From assembly GCA_028681335.1 (NCBI GenBank), contig JAQUIT010000003.1, positions 186,001 to 250,000 on the forward strand: a stretch of 64,000 nucleotides of DNA, in the 5' to 3' direction. Source of the stretch: Desulfuromonadaceae bacterium. Lineage in GTDB: Bacteria; Desulfobacterota; Desulfuromonadia; Geobacterales; Pseudopelobacteraceae. Positions 63,658 to 64,000 of the stretch are shown in pieces. The notes beneath the pieces are model-generated. The model did not search any database. It was not told the DNA's origin and saw nothing but the letters and a program-made list of their open reading frames with translations. Numbering within the stretch: position 1 is the first letter of the stretch; every line of letters starts with the position of its first letter. The translations under genes and the position numbers were made by a program.

Positions 63658-63755
63658 GTCAAACAGGTAGAGGAAACTATTACGCGGGGAGAGGGGAACG
63701 GCGGAAATGAGTGCAATTAAGAGGGACAGATTTTTATCGGAAAGGGGGAGAATGG

Positions 63756-64000
63756 ATGAAATCATTTCTGAGTGGCCAAGGTCTGAAAGTAGCCGCACTA
63801 GTTGTTGTCGTACTGGCACTATGTGCGGCATTTCTGTTGTTTGGACCACCACAACTGCTGGCAACGTCTGAGTCACCTGGCTTTTGCGCCAGCTGTCACG
63901 TCATGGAGAGCGAACACACCGCTTTCATGCATTCCGGCGCACATAGGCGCAACAAGTGCGTTGACTGTCACCTGCCTGGCGACAATGTTGCCTGGCACTA
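63756..64000 (+). CDS. nrfH: NrfH-type membrane cytochrome c (nitrite reductase small subunit), partial
   Basis: The first 81 codons before the window ends; not in the ORF track. MKSFLSGQGLKVAAL begins a single membrane anchor (about 10-33). Heme sites follow: CASCHVM (CxxCHxM, the typical first heme of NrfH) and CVDCH. The spacing and SESPGFCASCHVMESEHTAFMHSGAHRR fit the NapC/NirT/NrfH family. It passes electrons from menaquinol to NrfA for nitrite reduction to ammonium. nrfA is expected just beyond the edge but cannot be seen. GGGGGAG precedes the ATG. Other NapC-type cytochromes are possible. Confidence 0.85.
   Translation, partial: MKSFLSGQGLKVAALVVVVLALCAAFLLFGPPQLLATSESPGFCASCHVMESEHTAFMHSGAHRRNKCVDCHLPGDNVAWH

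Overview
The window looks like a chromosomal segment of a Geobacter-like member of the Desulfuromonadia (Geobacter / Trichlorobacter / Pelobacter group). The reasons are the hybrid-cluster protein next to an NrfH-type cytochrome, the adenosyl-hopene radical SAM enzyme HpnH, the iorAB-paaK-ACT-liv arrangement, the many two-component and chemotaxis proteins, and DUF4388/DUF1858 proteins. The assignment rests on gene content only. No rRNA, tRNA, CRISPR array or complete insertion sequence was seen.

Layout. 1-1.3 kb: an NhaA antiporter cut by the window edge, an orphan Imm8 immunity protein and a small tyrosine phosphatase gene broken by a TGA at the catalytic arginine codon. 1.6-6.8 kb: a sensory trio (HAMP membrane protein, NMT1/SsuA-type binding protein, hybrid histidine kinase with its own periplasmic domain). 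7-27 kb: mostly core genes: an aminotransferase, ClpB, RsmD-CoaD, a DUF1858 protein, a PilZ protein, an isolated RecB, a Tim44-like protein, a YpdA-like flavoprotein, YtxH, a YrfG-like nucleotidase, MiaB, GlnRS, Era and Der. 27.1-37.2 kb: a compact chemosensory operon (DUF4388-REC, CheY, CheA, ExeA-like ATPase, two CheW, a HEAT-repeat protein, CheR, CheB) with no receptor, CheD or phosphatase gene. 37.3-41.3 kb: leuS-lptE-holA.

41.3-45.3 kb is an accessory island of AT-rich, mostly unrecognised genes. It holds an attC-like folded repeat, clustered repeats, a promoter followed by two hairpins (possible small RNA), a hicB antitoxin whose hicA toxin is reduced to its two ends, and an intact brnT-brnA pair whose toxin mRNA looks leaderless. 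Core genes resume with rpsT and a nadB / chorismate mutase / stand-alone DAHP-synthase regulatory-domain operon. A 633-residue protein with a duplicated domain around a long coiled coil follows.

50.4-61.4 kb is a catabolic block. IorAB converts arylpyruvates to aryl-acetyl-CoA, PaaK activates aryl acetates, a double-ACT protein may sense amino acids, and two tandem binding proteins plus LivHMGF import branched-chain or aromatic amino acids. HpnH (hopanoid side chain) follows. The right end holds hcp and the start of nrfH. Both have a TTGAC-N4-GTCAA palindrome about 41.5 bp upstream of the start implied by a downstream -10, which suggests shared control by a CRP/FNR-family regulator of nitrite or NO metabolism.
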